Below are positions 17,250 to 25,561 of a DNA stretch of 64,000 bases, piece by piece. The notes beneath the pieces are model-generated. The model did no database searches. It saw only the letters and a list, made by a program, of their open reading frames with translations, and had not been told where the DNA came from. Source of the DNA: Boseongicola sp. SB0665_bin_10 (GTDB lineage Bacteria; Pseudomonadota; Alphaproteobacteria; Rhodobacterales; Rhodobacteraceae); contig VXSG01000050.1 of NCBI GenBank assembly GCA_009838075.1, positions 44,978-108,977 on the forward strand, read 5' to 3'. Position 1 is the first letter of the stretch. Every line of letters starts with the position of its first letter. The translations under genes and the position numbers were made by a program.

Positions 17250-18119
17250 TCAAGCTTCGCGGACCAGCTTGAGGTCGAAGTCCGCGACGAGGTAGGGCTC
17301 GGTCAGCTTGCCTGTCAGGTCGTAGCCGTCCGGGAACGTGTGTGCCGGAAGCTCGTCGTATTTCATGACCAGGTCTTCGCGCACCCCGAAGACGGTGTCC
17401 TCGTCGAGATAAGGGTCGTCTTCGGGAAAGATCTCCGTGACCAGCTGGCGGTAGCCTTGGGCGGTGACAATGTAGTGCAGATGCGAGGGCCTCCATGGAT
17501 GTCGGCCGACGGCGTTCAGGATATCGCCGACAGGCCCGTCGCTGGGCACCGTGTAGCTGACCGGCTTGACAGTGGTGAAGCCGTAGCATCCGTCGGCGCC
17601 GGTCGTCTGGATGCCATGAAAGCTGTATGTGTCCTGTTCAGGATCCTGGCTGGAATACAGCCCGTTCGGTGCGGTCTGCCAGATGTCCACCTTGGCGCCC
17701 TCGATCGGGTTGCCGTCCGTGTCTGTGACGCGGCCGCGGGCCAGCAGGACCGGACCCTCGTAGTGGCGTTTCATGTCGTGGCCGAACGGAATTTCCGGCG
17801 CGCCGGAGATGTGAAACGGCCCGAGCACGCTGGAGGAGGTCCCCTCCGGCACCGAATTGATCATGTCCACAAGCGACGACAGGCCGAACACGTCCGAAAG
17901 CAACACGAACTCGTGGCGTTCCGCATCGGTGAATTCGGTCATGCGTTCCATGAAGTCGATGCCGGTCTGCCACTCGGCATGCGAGAGGCGCACCTCCCTG
18001 GCAAAGGCGTGCAGGTGCCTGGCGAGGCTCGCCATGATCTCGCGCATGCGAGGGTCCGTGTCCTTGCCACAGTAGCTTAGGAACACCTCGGTGATGTTGT
18101 CCTGAGTGAGCTTTCGCAT
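17250..18119 (-). CDS. Intradiol dioxygenase, probably hydroxyquinol 1,2-dioxygenase
   Basis: This 289-residue protein is a catechol/hydroxyquinol 1,2-dioxygenase. The four Fe(III) ligands are visible: Tyr155 (NGLYSSQD), Tyr189 (PVSYTVPS), His213 and His215 (RPSHLHYIV). The N-terminal helical dimer domain (residues 1-95) and the DIWQTAPNGLYS motif fit the hydroxyquinol branch, which cleaves 1,2,4-trihydroxybenzene to maleylacetate. No maleylacetate reductase is seen in the window. It is the last gene of a minus-strand operon after dctM (12-bp gap), so the TRAP system may import an aromatic or carboxylate precursor. Catechol 1,2-dioxygenase activity cannot be excluded. Confidence 0.85.
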   Translation of the reverse strand: MRKLTQDNITEVFLSYCGKDTDPRMREIMASLARHLHAFAREVRLSHAEWQTGIDFMERMTEFTDAERHEFVLLSDVFGLSSLVDMINSVPEGTSSSVLGPFHISGAPEIPFGHDMKRHYEGPVLLARGRVTDTDGNPIEGAKVDIWQTAPNGLYSSQDPEQDTYSFHGIQTTGADGCYGFTTVKPVSYTVPSDGPVGDILNAVGRHPWRPSHLHYIVTAQGYRQLVTEIFPEDDPYLDEDTVFGVREDLVMKYDELPAHTFPDGYDLTGKLTEPYLVADFDLKLVREA

Positions 18120-18131
18120 GGATCTGGCCCT

Positions 18132-19439
18132 TCAGTTCAGTATCGCGAGGCTGAGTGTCGGGAAACGGATCAGGAAGATCAACACGATCAGCATGACGAA
18201 GGCAAAGGGCAGCGCACCGATGAACACGTCCTTCAGCTTGATGCGATCGTCGTCCAGCGTCGCCTTGATGACGAAGCAGGAAATGCCCAGCGGCGGGGTC
18301 AGAAGCCCGATTTCCGCGCCGACGACGGTGATGATGCCGAACCAGACCAGCGACAGGCCCATCGGCTCGACAAGCGGCAGGAAGAGCGGCACCATGATCA
18401 GGATGATCGAGGCGGTGTCCAGAAGCGTGCCGAGAAAGATCATCAGCGCCACGTAGATCACCATGATCCAGACGAATCCGAGCTGGTTTTCGTTCAGGAT
18501 GTCGCCAAGCTCGTTTGGCAGGCCGGCAAGCCCCAGCATCCGGGAATAGATCGAGGCGGCAGTGATCAGGAACAGGATCGCAGCGGTGATATGGCCGGTT
18601 TCCAGCAGCGCCTCCCAGAACCCGCGCAGTGACATGCGGCGGCGAACGACGGCGATGACCAGCCCCAGCAGGGCACCTGCGGCCCCCGCCTCGACCGGTG
18701 TCAGCCAACCGGTATAGATGCCGCCCAGCACCACCAGGATCAGCCCCAGAATGGGAAGCGTCCTTTCGGCGATTTCGCCCCAACCCAAAGGCTCCAGGTC
18801 CTCGCCGGACCGACCGCCGACGAAGCCGGGAGTCAGTCGGCCCATGGCGAAGATCGCGCCGACATAGGCGATGGCCAGAAGGATGCCGGGCACGACGCCG
18901 GCCAGAAACATGTCGCCGACAGACTGCTCGGCCACGAAGGAATAGATGATCAGCATTGCCGAAGGCGGGATGATCATGCCAAGCACCGACGATCCCGCCA
19001 CCACGCCCACGGCAAAGCGCGGGTTGTAGTCGTAGTGCAGCATCTGCGGCACGGAGACCTTGGCAAAGACCGAGGCGCTGGCGATCGACGACCCCGTGAC
19101 GGCAGCAAAGACGGCGTTCGCGCCCACGGTGGCCATGCCGATTCCGCCCCTCACCATTCGGAAGCTGTAGTTCATCACCTTGTAGATGTCGGAACCCAGC
19201 CCCGCCTTGCTGACGACGAGTCCCATGAACGTGAAGAGCGGCACCGTGGCGAAGGTGTATTCCATCACGCTGTCGCCCACGGCGATCTTCAACAGGTTCA
19301 TCGCAAGCGTGAAGTTGTCCCGCATCAACCAGATCGAGACGAAGCTGACAACGCCAAGGGCAATGGGGATGTAGAGGCCCAGATAGACCAGGACGATGAT
19401 GGCGAGGACCGAGTAGAGGCCGATTTCGACGGGGCTCAT
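18132..19439 (-). CDS. dctM: TRAP transporter large permease (DctM)
   Basis: This 435-residue, very hydrophobic protein has about 12 predicted membrane segments and is the normal length for DctM. Family segments are visible: VPLFTFMGLVVSKAGLG, GANAVFAAVTGSSIASASVFAKV, GVVAGSSVLGMIIPPSAMLIIYSFV and the C-terminal GAEIGLLTPPLGISCFVIKA. It forms the ion-coupled channel of the tripartite importer with DctQ and DctP. Its start overlaps the dctQ stop by 4 nt. Confidence 0.93.
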   Translation of the reverse strand: MSPVEIGLYSVLAIIVLVYLGLYIPIALGVVSFVSIWLMRDNFTLAMNLLKIAVGDSVMEYTFATVPLFTFMGLVVSKAGLGSDIYKVMNYSFRMVRGGIGMATVGANAVFAAVTGSSIASASVFAKVSVPQMLHYDYNPRFAVGVVAGSSVLGMIIPPSAMLIIYSFVAEQSVGDMFLAGVVPGILLAIAYVGAIFAMGRLTPGFVGGRSGEDLEPLGWGEIAERTLPILGLILVVLGGIYTGWLTPVEAGAAGALLGLVIAVVRRRMSLRGFWEALLETGHITAAILFLITAASIYSRMLGLAGLPNELGDILNENQLGFVWIMVIYVALMIFLGTLLDTASIILIMVPLFLPLVEPMGLSLVWFGIITVVGAEIGLLTPPLGISCFVIKATLDDDRIKLKDVFIGALPFAFVMLIVLIFLIRFPTLSLAILN

Positions 19440-19978
19440 GCCGCGTCTTCCTGGCCGGGCGCATGCGTGGCCCCGTCAGGGGAAGCGCCGACGACCTTCA
19501 GCGCGAAGACCAGCGCTGCCAGCACCGCACTGGCGAAAATCGTCAGCTTGACCGGCCACCACGGTGCGGTGAACACGCCGGGAATGCCGAAAAAGTCGTT
19601 CGTCTCCCACATCTTCAGGAATTCCGGGAATATGGTGATCGCGATCAGCGCCATGAAGGTCGCCGAGATCAGGTTGATCGCCCGGCGCAGCCAGAGCGCA
19701 AGCCCGGGATGGCGCCCGCCGATGATCACGAGGAACCCGTCAGACCGCGTCAGCCGGTTGACGCGCACGACGTCCGGCAGTTGCAGGAAGACGATCAGGA
19801 CCATGGAGAACTGAACGACTTCGACTGCGCCGTTGAAGGGCGCATTGAACAGGTTGCGCGCGCCCATGTCGTAGTTGACCACCAAGACAAGGGCGAGAAC
19901 CACGAGCGTACCAACGGCATTCGCGCTGATCGCGATGCCGTTGGCCAGTTTGTTCAAGGCGGCCAACGCCTGCTTCAT
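19436..19978 (-). CDS. dctQ: TRAP transporter small permease (DctQ)
   Basis: This 180-residue protein has about four membrane segments. One lies near residues 15-35 (ANAVGTLVVLALVLVVNYDMG), one includes VEVVQFSMVLIVFLQLPDVV, and two follow in the second half. The NLFNAPFNGAVEV segment (a variant of the RxxxNxPxxxxxEl pattern) is typical of DctQ. It lies 19 bp after the dctP stop and overlaps dctM by 4 nt, so all three should be co-expressed. Confidence 0.9.
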   Translation of the reverse strand: MKQALAALNKLANGIAISANAVGTLVVLALVLVVNYDMGARNLFNAPFNGAVEVVQFSMVLIVFLQLPDVVRVNRLTRSDGFLVIIGGRHPGLALWLRRAINLISATFMALIAITIFPEFLKMWETNDFFGIPGVFTAPWWPVKLTIFASAVLAALVFALKVVGASPDGATHAPGQEDAA

Positions 19979-19997
19979 CGCGCTGCCCGCCCCTTGG

Positions 19998-21080
19998 TCA
20001 GTTCATCACGGGGGCGGACCAGTCGCGCACGCCGTCGTATCCCGCGTCCTTCAGCTTGGCGAGGTACGCGACCAGCATTTCGGTGCCGGGCTCGCCCTTG
20101 TCATCGAGGCCCTGTGCCCATTCCGCGGCAATGTCGGGGATCGCCTTGGCCCAGGCCTCGCGTTCTGCCGGATCCATCTCCACGATGGTGCCGCCCGCGG
20201 CGACATAGGCGTCGCGGCTTTCGGCGGCACGGTCCATGGCGATGCCGGCCACGTGGTCGCGGTAGAGCACGGCCACCTCTTTCAGCACATTCTGCACCTC
20301 GCCCGGCAGGCCGTCCCAATAGTCCTTGTTCACCGTGATGGTCTTGGAGTTCACCGCGCCGATGTCTGCACGGAGCATGAATGGCGCGACTTCGGCGATC
20401 TTGAAGGTCTTGGCGGCCTCGGGCCATAGCATCGCGTGATCGACCAGACCGGTCTGCAGCATGTTGTAGAAGTCGGTCAGGCCGCCACGCACTCCTGCTG
20501 CGCCCTCGATGCCTTCGAGATAGCGCAGGTTCATCCCCGCACCGGCCACCTTGCCGCCCTCGACATCGGCCAGGCTGTTGATCGGGTTCTTCGAGAAGAG
20601 CTGGTAGGTGTCCAGCACCACGCCGGTCGCCAGGTAGACCTGGTTCTGCGCCGCGAACTCGTTCTGCATCGTCGGGAATTCCCTGGCGATCTCGTCAACC
20701 GCCTTGGCGACCGCGCGCGCATCCGCCGCCACGAACGGTGTCACGGCGGAGATTGCCTGGCTCGGCAGCTTCGAGTTGTGGAAGATGGTCGTGACGATGC
20801 CGATGTCGCCAAGGCCAAGCTGGATGCCTTCCAGCACGCCCTTCGGCTTGACGATCGCGCCGCCGTAGCTTTCCTGCCACTCCATGACGTAGTTGCCGGA
20901 TTCGGCCAGCCGCCTGTCGACCTCGGGAATGAAGAAGTTGGTGAACTCCTTCACCCAAAGCGCACCTGCCGGGTAGCCGTCGATCACGACCGCCTTGACG
21001 GTTTCGGCGGCCATCGCGGGCACGGCAGCGAATGCCAGGGCCATGGTCAGGGCTGCGCGTCGTGTCAGTTTTGCAATCAT
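19998..21080 (-). CDS. dctP: TRAP transporter periplasmic substrate-binding protein (DctP)
   Basis: This 360-residue protein begins with a Sec signal peptide (MIAKLTRRAALTMALAFAAV, cleavage probably after AMA at residue 24). It shows DctP segments: LGLGDIGIVTTIFHNSKLP near residue 90, the variable-loop Arg region GGKVAGAGMNLRYLEG, and ADIGAVNSKTITVNKDYWDGLP. The start follows GGAGG 5 bp upstream. The ligand is unknown; C4-dicarboxylates, malonate or an aromatic acid would fit neighbours such as the RutE-like reductase and the dioxygenase. Confidence 0.92.
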   Translation of the reverse strand: MIAKLTRRAALTMALAFAAVPAMAAETVKAVVIDGYPAGALWVKEFTNFFIPEVDRRLAESGNYVMEWQESYGGAIVKPKGVLEGIQLGLGDIGIVTTIFHNSKLPSQAISAVTPFVAADARAVAKAVDEIAREFPTMQNEFAAQNQVYLATGVVLDTYQLFSKNPINSLADVEGGKVAGAGMNLRYLEGIEGAAGVRGGLTDFYNMLQTGLVDHAMLWPEAAKTFKIAEVAPFMLRADIGAVNSKTITVNKDYWDGLPGEVQNVLKEVAVLYRDHVAGIAMDRAAESRDAYVAAGGTIVEMDPAEREAWAKAIPDIAAEWAQGLDDKGEPGTEMLVAYLAKLKDAGYDGVRDWSAPVMN

Positions 21081-21106
21081 TGGTTTCCTCCGTTTAGCGA
21101 CGCGGC

Positions 21107-21562
21107 TCACGCCTTGCGCCAGTCTACAGTCAGGTCCGTGCCTGCCTGTTCGTACAGTTTCGAGATCGGGCAGTATTTCTCTGTCTCCGCCGCCACCATG
21201 GCCAGCTCCTCCTGGCTTGCGGGTCCGTCGGCGGCCACGTCCAGGCGGATGGCCTTGAAGGGCACGTCGACTTCGTCGATCAGCAGCACGCCGCGCCGGT
21301 CGAAATCGACCTCCATCTCGAAGCTCAAGTGCCCGATGTCGATTCCAAGCTTTTGGGCACACTTGTGACCGATCACATTGGTGCAGCCGATCAGCGCCGA
21401 ATAGGCCGTGACGGTGGGCGACGGGCCCTCGTTGGTGCCGCCGCGCGCTACCGGCTCGTCGATCACGGCCGTCAGGCCCTCGGCCTCTATTTCGCTGCGC
21501 GCGTGGCTCGTGCCGCGCGCGGACAGCTTGATGGTCATTTCAGTCTTTTGCCGGATCGCCAT
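21107..21562 (-). CDS. OsmC/Ohr-family protein
   Basis: This 151-residue protein matches the OsmC family of thiol peroxidases. The two conserved cysteines are in LIGCTNVIGHK and TEKYCPISKL, and the PSPTVTAYSALIGC block is typical. OsmC proteins reduce organic hydroperoxides, useful next to oxygenase-based ring cleavage. The start at 21562 follows GAGGGA; an internal ATG at 21538 is an alternative. It is co-directional with the nitroreductase upstream (7-bp gap) and dctP downstream (26-bp gap). Confidence 0.87.
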   Translation of the reverse strand: MAIRQKTEMTIKLSARGTSHARSEIEAEGLTAVIDEPVARGGTNEGPSPTVTAYSALIGCTNVIGHKCAQKLGIDIGHLSFEMEVDFDRRGVLLIDEVDVPFKAIRLDVAADGPASQEELAMVAAETEKYCPISKLYEQAGTDLTVDWRKA

Positions 21563-21569
21563 TGGTCCC

Positions 21570-22232
21570 TCACGCGAACGAGCATGCTTCATCGAACGGA
21601 AACCGCGGCAGCTTCTGGAACAATGCGGTCTCGTCGGCATAGCCGAGATTGATGAGAAAGTTGGATTTCAGCGTCGAGCCGGCGAAGAACTCTTCGTCGA
21701 CCACTTCATTCGAGAATCCCGACATCGCCCCGACATCCAGCCCTACGGCACGGGCCGCGATCATGAAATAGGCGCCTTGCAGGGTGCCGTTGCGAAAGGC
21801 GGTGGTTTCGATGAACGCCGCCTTGCCCTCGAACATCGGACGGCGGTCATCGTGCGGGAACAGAAACGGCAGACGGGTCCAGAACTCCAGATCATGCGCG
21901 ACGATCGCGGTCACCGGCGCGGTGCGCATCTTGTCAATGTTCGCCGGTTTCAGGGACTTGGCGAGCCGGTCCTTGCCTTCCGGTGACGTGACGAAGACAA
22001 ACCGTGCCGGGCAGGAATTCGTGCTGGTCGGCCCGGCGGCCGCGGTTTCGTAGATTGCCTGCAGGAGTTCGCGCGGAACGGGCCGGTCCTGCCATGCATA
22101 ATGGCTGCGCGCGCCGCGCAATATCAGGTCGATGCAGTCGTCGTCCAGCGCAGGCTTGCGGTTGCGCAGTGCGCGGATCGCCGCCTGCGCATCGCTCCGT
22201 TTGGCTTCAAGCATGTCGGAATTGATCGACAT
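21570..22232 (-). CDS. RutE-like nitroreductase-fold flavoprotein (probable malonic semialdehyde reductase)
   Basis: This protein of about 220 residues matches the RutE/HadB branch of the nitroreductase family, which uses FMN and NAD(P)H. The diagnostic stretches are GARSHYAWQDRPV, AAAGPTSTNSCPARFVFV, KMRTAPVTAIVAHDLEF, LPFLFPHDDRRPMF, ETAFRNGTLQGAYF and SGFSNEVVDEEFF. RutE reduces malonic semialdehyde to 3-hydroxypropionate in uracil breakdown, but no other rut genes are here. The start is uncertain: MSINSD at 22232 or MLEAKR at 22214; neither has a strong ribosome site. It is the first gene of the OsmC-TRAP-dioxygenase operon and is divergent from the YciI/malonyl-CoA decarboxylase pair. 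Confidence 0.82.
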   Translation of the reverse strand: MSINSDMLEAKRSDAQAAIRALRNRKPALDDDCIDLILRGARSHYAWQDRPVPRELLQAIYETAAAGPTSTNSCPARFVFVTSPEGKDRLAKSLKPANIDKMRTAPVTAIVAHDLEFWTRLPFLFPHDDRRPMFEGKAAFIETTAFRNGTLQGAYFMIAARAVGLDVGAMSGFSNEVVDEEFFAGSTLKSNFLINLGYADETALFQKLPRFPFDEACSFA

Positions 22233-22414
22233 CACGGCTTGTGCCCGCAAGGTGTTGCCAATTTCCGCACATATCCGCACGTGACGTACGTGTTTTCCAT
22301 CTGCATCTGCGACTACCCCCCATGGGCTCCTGCCATGTTCTGCACTTTTGCCCATGTTTTTCCTCTTGTCAAATAAAATCGATATTTTACACTCTCTGAA
22401 AAGGCAAGGAGGCG
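22233..22414. promoter_or_regulatory. Divergent promoter region with two inverted repeats
   Basis: The gap holds an inverted repeat CACGT-gacgt-ACGTG at 22278-22292 and an AT-rich repeat TAAAAT-cgat-ATTTTA at 22374-22389. The second lies inside a plausible promoter for the YciI-like gene: TTGTCA at 22366-22371, a 16-bp spacer, and TACACT at 22388-22393. A repressor at the AT-rich repeat would block that promoter. The GntR protein at 16568 is a possible binder, but this is inference. Confidence 0.45.
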
Positions 22415-22804
22415 ATGATGGTTGCCTGGGACGACTACAAGGCGATTGCCAAGGACCGCGGCGCATTGGCGCTTGAACTGTATGTCGTTGAATCCAGGCC
22501 GCAAAAGTCTCCTGACGATGTCAAGCAATGCCTTGCTGCGCATCTGGAGTACCAGCGCGAACTCGAGCAGAGGGGAATCCTTGTTCTGGCGGGCCCCTTG
22601 TCGGACCCCACGGGTGCATCAATGGAAGGCGCCGGCATGATCGTCTACCGGGCCGGAAGCATGGCAGAAGCGAAACGACTTGCAGAAGACGATCCGATGC
22701 ATCGGGACGGCGCGCGCGGCTTCACGTTGCGCAAGTGGCTGGTGAACGAGGGCAGCGTCTCCTTGAATGTCGGCCTGTCAACGGGAAAGGCGCAGCTCAG
22801 CTGA
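22415..22804 (+). CDS. YciI-like (YCII-domain) protein
   Basis: This 129-residue protein has the YCII ferredoxin-like fold pattern: LELYVVESRPQKSPDDVK, then HLEYQRELEQRGILVLAGPLSDP and MIVYRAGSMAEAKRLAEDDPMHRDGA. The conserved His and Asp (HLEYQ; DDPMHRDG) are the presumed active-site pair. Family members include muconolactone-isomerase-like and dehydrochlorinase-like enzymes, but most have no assigned reaction. A strong AAGGAGG lies 2-7 bp before tandem ATGs at 22415/22418. It precedes malonyl-CoA decarboxylase by 11 bp and probably shares its transcript. Confidence 0.8.
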   Translation: MMVAWDDYKAIAKDRGALALELYVVESRPQKSPDDVKQCLAAHLEYQRELEQRGILVLAGPLSDPTGASMEGAGMIVYRAGSMAEAKRLAEDDPMHRDGARGFTLRKWLVNEGSVSLNVGLSTGKAQLS

Positions 22805-22815
22805 CGAACTCCGGG

Positions 22816-24063
22816 ATGCTGGCTTCCACCACGCTGGGTGACCTACTCTCCACGCTGCTTGATCGGCGACCGTTTGGCAGGAAGTTCGAGGACGGGCGCG
22901 AGATCAAGGAGGCTTGTCTCGCCCTCCTGACTGAATCCGACGAATTCTCTGGCCGGAAATTGGCGACCACAATCCTGAACCGGTACCGCATGCTGGACCG
23001 GGACCGGAAGGTCGCGTTCTTCGAGTTCCTGAACGACGAACTGGATCTTGACGCCGCCAGCACCGCCGATTTGGCCGTGACTTACGGTTCCGATCCCTCG
23101 CCGGAGAACTTCGCGGCTTTCTCCAGGGCCTCCGAGCCGCGTAGGCAGGGCTTGTTTCGGCAGCTGAACGAAGCGCCCGGGGCCACAGCGGAAATCGTGC
23201 GACTGCGACGCGACCTGCTGACCTTGCTGGTCGAGCGGCCCGAACTTTCCAGGACCGATCACGACATCGTTCACTTGCTGCGCAGCTGGTTCAATCGGGG
23301 CTTTCTGGTCATGAGGCAGATCAACTGGGATAGCCCGGCCTCGATCCTGGAAAAGATCATCGCCTATGAGGCCGTGCACGAAATCGGCACTTGGGACGAC
23401 CTTCGCCGTCGTTTGCAGCCGACGGACCGGCGCTGCTTCGCGTTTTTTCATCCCTCGATGCCGGATGAACCGCTGGTCTTCTTGGAGGTGGCGCTAATGG
23501 ACGGCGTTCCGAACTCGATCCAGTTCGTGCTGTCGGAAGAGCGCGAAATCATTGACGCGGAGGACGCGGATACGGCCGTGTTCTATTCCATTTCGAACTG
23601 CCAAAAGGGGCTGGCGGGCGTATCGTTCGGCAATTCGCTGATCAAGCAGGTCGCGCGTGACCTATCCCGCGACCTGCCCAACATAAGGTCATTTGTGACC
23701 CTGTCGCCGATTCCCGGGCTGATGCGCTGGTTGCGGCGCGAAGGGATCCGCAAGTGTGGCGGCGATCCTCAGGGCATTGAGAGACTTGCAGCAAAATACC
23801 TCTTGGACGCCAAGGCGCCGGACGGTCTCCCTTTGGACCCCGTTGCTCGCTTCCACCTCGGGAACGGCGCGATTGTGCACGCGGTTCACGCCGCCGCCGA
23901 CATTTCGGAATCGGGTCTCGCGCAATCGTCTGGCGTGATGGTGAACTACAAGTACGATCTGTCGCGGATCGCGCAGAACTCGAATCAATTCTCCAAGCGG
24001 CAAGAAGTCGCTGCAACGTCTTCGGTCAGGAACCTGGCCAGGCGCGCCACACTGGCCTCTTGA
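22816..24063 (+). CDS. Malonyl-CoA decarboxylase
   Basis: This protein of about 415 residues belongs to the MCD family, which converts malonyl-CoA to acetyl-CoA. Diagnostic C-terminal blocks are FYSISNCQKGLAGVSFGNSLIKQV, VTLSPIPGLMRWLRREG, LDPVARFHLGNGA (catalytic His) and QSSGVMVNYKYDLSRI. The N-terminal helical domain is shorter than in many homologues (about 450 residues). I chose ATG 22816 (MLASTTLGDLL) because the frame further upstream overlaps the YciI gene. The ribosome site is weak, which fits translational coupling. In rhizobia MCD works with MatB; a MatB is present here at 40405 but not adjacent. Confidence 0.9.
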   Translation: MLASTTLGDLLSTLLDRRPFGRKFEDGREIKEACLALLTESDEFSGRKLATTILNRYRMLDRDRKVAFFEFLNDELDLDAASTADLAVTYGSDPSPENFAAFSRASEPRRQGLFRQLNEAPGATAEIVRLRRDLLTLLVERPELSRTDHDIVHLLRSWFNRGFLVMRQINWDSPASILEKIIAYEAVHEIGTWDDLRRRLQPTDRRCFAFFHPSMPDEPLVFLEVALMDGVPNSIQFVLSEEREIIDAEDADTAVFYSISNCQKGLAGVSFGNSLIKQVARDLSRDLPNIRSFVTLSPIPGLMRWLRREGIRKCGGDPQGIERLAAKYLLDAKAPDGLPLDPVARFHLGNGAIVHAVHAAADISESGLAQSSGVMVNYKYDLSRIAQNSNQFSKRQEVAATSSVRNLARRATLAS

Positions 24064-24769
24064 AGCCATGCGTCGTTCTTGGTTGGAACGCGAATTCGAG
24101 CAGGGCCATTGGCGGACCCGTGAACTGCAGCGCTGACTCCTGGAGCCGGATTCTGGAATTCCTTTATGAGCGACGCTCCTGCGTCGCGTTCGGTCGTCGC
24201 CTGCAGGTTTGCACATTGGCTGACGGTATCGTGCCGCAGAGGCGCTCGTCTCCGACCTATCATTGATTCTCGGCCTCGTCGTTGCACTTGTCGCTCTCGG
24301 GGCCATGTCCGGCCATGTTGCCATGCGCGTAGCACGCGTTGGAACCCTGGGCATAGCGCCGTTGCCGCGAGGCGTGGCCAGCATGTCCAATTCTTGCGCT
24401 GTCGCCGGGACTTGCGGCCGGGTGCCCGCTTGCCCACCGGATCCATGTCCTCGACACCGCGTACGGCCTGGCCGAGCAACTCCCTTGCTTGCGTCGCCGG
24501 CAAGCAGTCCCACTTCGTTCAGGCCAAATGGGGATCGGAAGCCTTGTCCCGCGCATACGTGATGCCGCCAGCGGAAAGCCACTCGCGAAACTGGAAACGG
24601 TTCCCTGGCTGATCCAGGGCGGGGGAACACAGTTTCGGAACGCGGCAGCTTGCGGGAGATGGTTGGGCCTTGGCCGATCAGAGAGGTTCTGGACATCGCG
24701 AAACGGCAGAATCTGCGGACGCGAACAGTGTCTTCAACAGGTGCATGTTCAGACAAGGCGCGGAACGAG
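24064..24769. other. 706-bp stretch without a recognisable gene
   Basis: Open frames here are short, run across both strands and show arginine/proline-rich shadow composition. I recognise no domain, repeat or RNA. It separates the convergent malonyl-CoA decarboxylase and SDR genes and may be gene-remnant DNA. Confidence 0.5.
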
Positions 24770-25561
24770 TCATGCGAACGCCCCAAAGTCCAAGTGAGCG
24801 CCGGTCAGCATCCATCCTCCATCGGCGGTCATGATCGAGCCGTTGACATAGCCTGCCGCTTCGGAACCGAGAAACAGGCAAGCCTGCGCAACGTCCTCGG
24901 GAATGCCACAGCGCCGCATCGGTACGCTGTCGGTGACGATTGCACGTGCTTCGGGCGTGGGTGCAAGCCGAGCCATGCCTTCGGTTCCGGCGATCGGACC
25001 CGGGATGACTCCATTTACGCGCAATCCTTCCGGTCCCCACTCGATGGCCAGGCACCGCGTAACCATGTCGACGCCGGCCTTGGCCGCACAGACATGCACC
25101 TGATGCGACATTGCCACCACCGACTGTGGAGCGGAGATGTTGATGATGCTGCCACCGGGCCTCTTCATGTGCCGGTAGGCGGCCTTCATCACGTGATAGG
25201 TGCCAAGCAGATCGATATCGACCACCGCCTTGAATCCGTTGACGCTGATGTCCTTGGCAAGCGCAGGAAAGTTCCCCGCAGCTCCGGAAACCAAGACCGA
25301 AATTGCACCGGCGGTCTCTGCGAACGCGGCAATCGCCGCGTCGACCGCCGGCGCGTCGCGGACGTCGAATCTGTAGCCCTGCACGACGGCACCCAGATCG
25401 GCAACCCGGGCGACGGCGGCATCCACCTTTTCCTGCCTGCGACTTGCAACGCCCAACCGGGCGCCAGCGCGCGCGAATGCTTCTGCAATCCCAAGATTTA
25501 TCCCGCTGGTTCCGCCAGCCAAAAACACGTTGCAACCACTGTAGTCGAATTCCGCCTTCAT
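24770..25561 (-). CDS. SDR-family oxidoreductase (2,4-dienoyl-CoA-reductase-like)
   Basis: This 263-residue classical SDR has the nucleotide motif AGGTSGINLGIAEAFARAG at about residues 13-31, with GGTSGINLG where most SDRs have GxxxGxG. The NAG position reads SGAAGNFPA, as in peroxisomal-type dienoyl-CoA reductases. The SxxxK region reads HVCAAKAGVD, without the usual Tyr (YxxxK), again as in that branch. The C-terminus CGIPEDVAQACLFLGSEAAGYVNGS is standard. The start at 25561 follows AAGGAAGAAG. It stands alone between gene-free stretches. A 2,4-dienoyl-CoA or related enoyl reductase is the best guess. Confidence 0.78.
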   Translation of the reverse strand: MKAEFDYSGCNVFLAGGTSGINLGIAEAFARAGARLGVASRRQEKVDAAVARVADLGAVVQGYRFDVRDAPAVDAAIAAFAETAGAISVLVSGAAGNFPALAKDISVNGFKAVVDIDLLGTYHVMKAAYRHMKRPGGSIINISAPQSVVAMSHQVHVCAAKAGVDMVTRCLAIEWGPEGLRVNGVIPGPIAGTEGMARLAPTPEARAIVTDSVPMRRCGIPEDVAQACLFLGSEAAGYVNGSIMTADGGWMLTGAHLDFGAFA

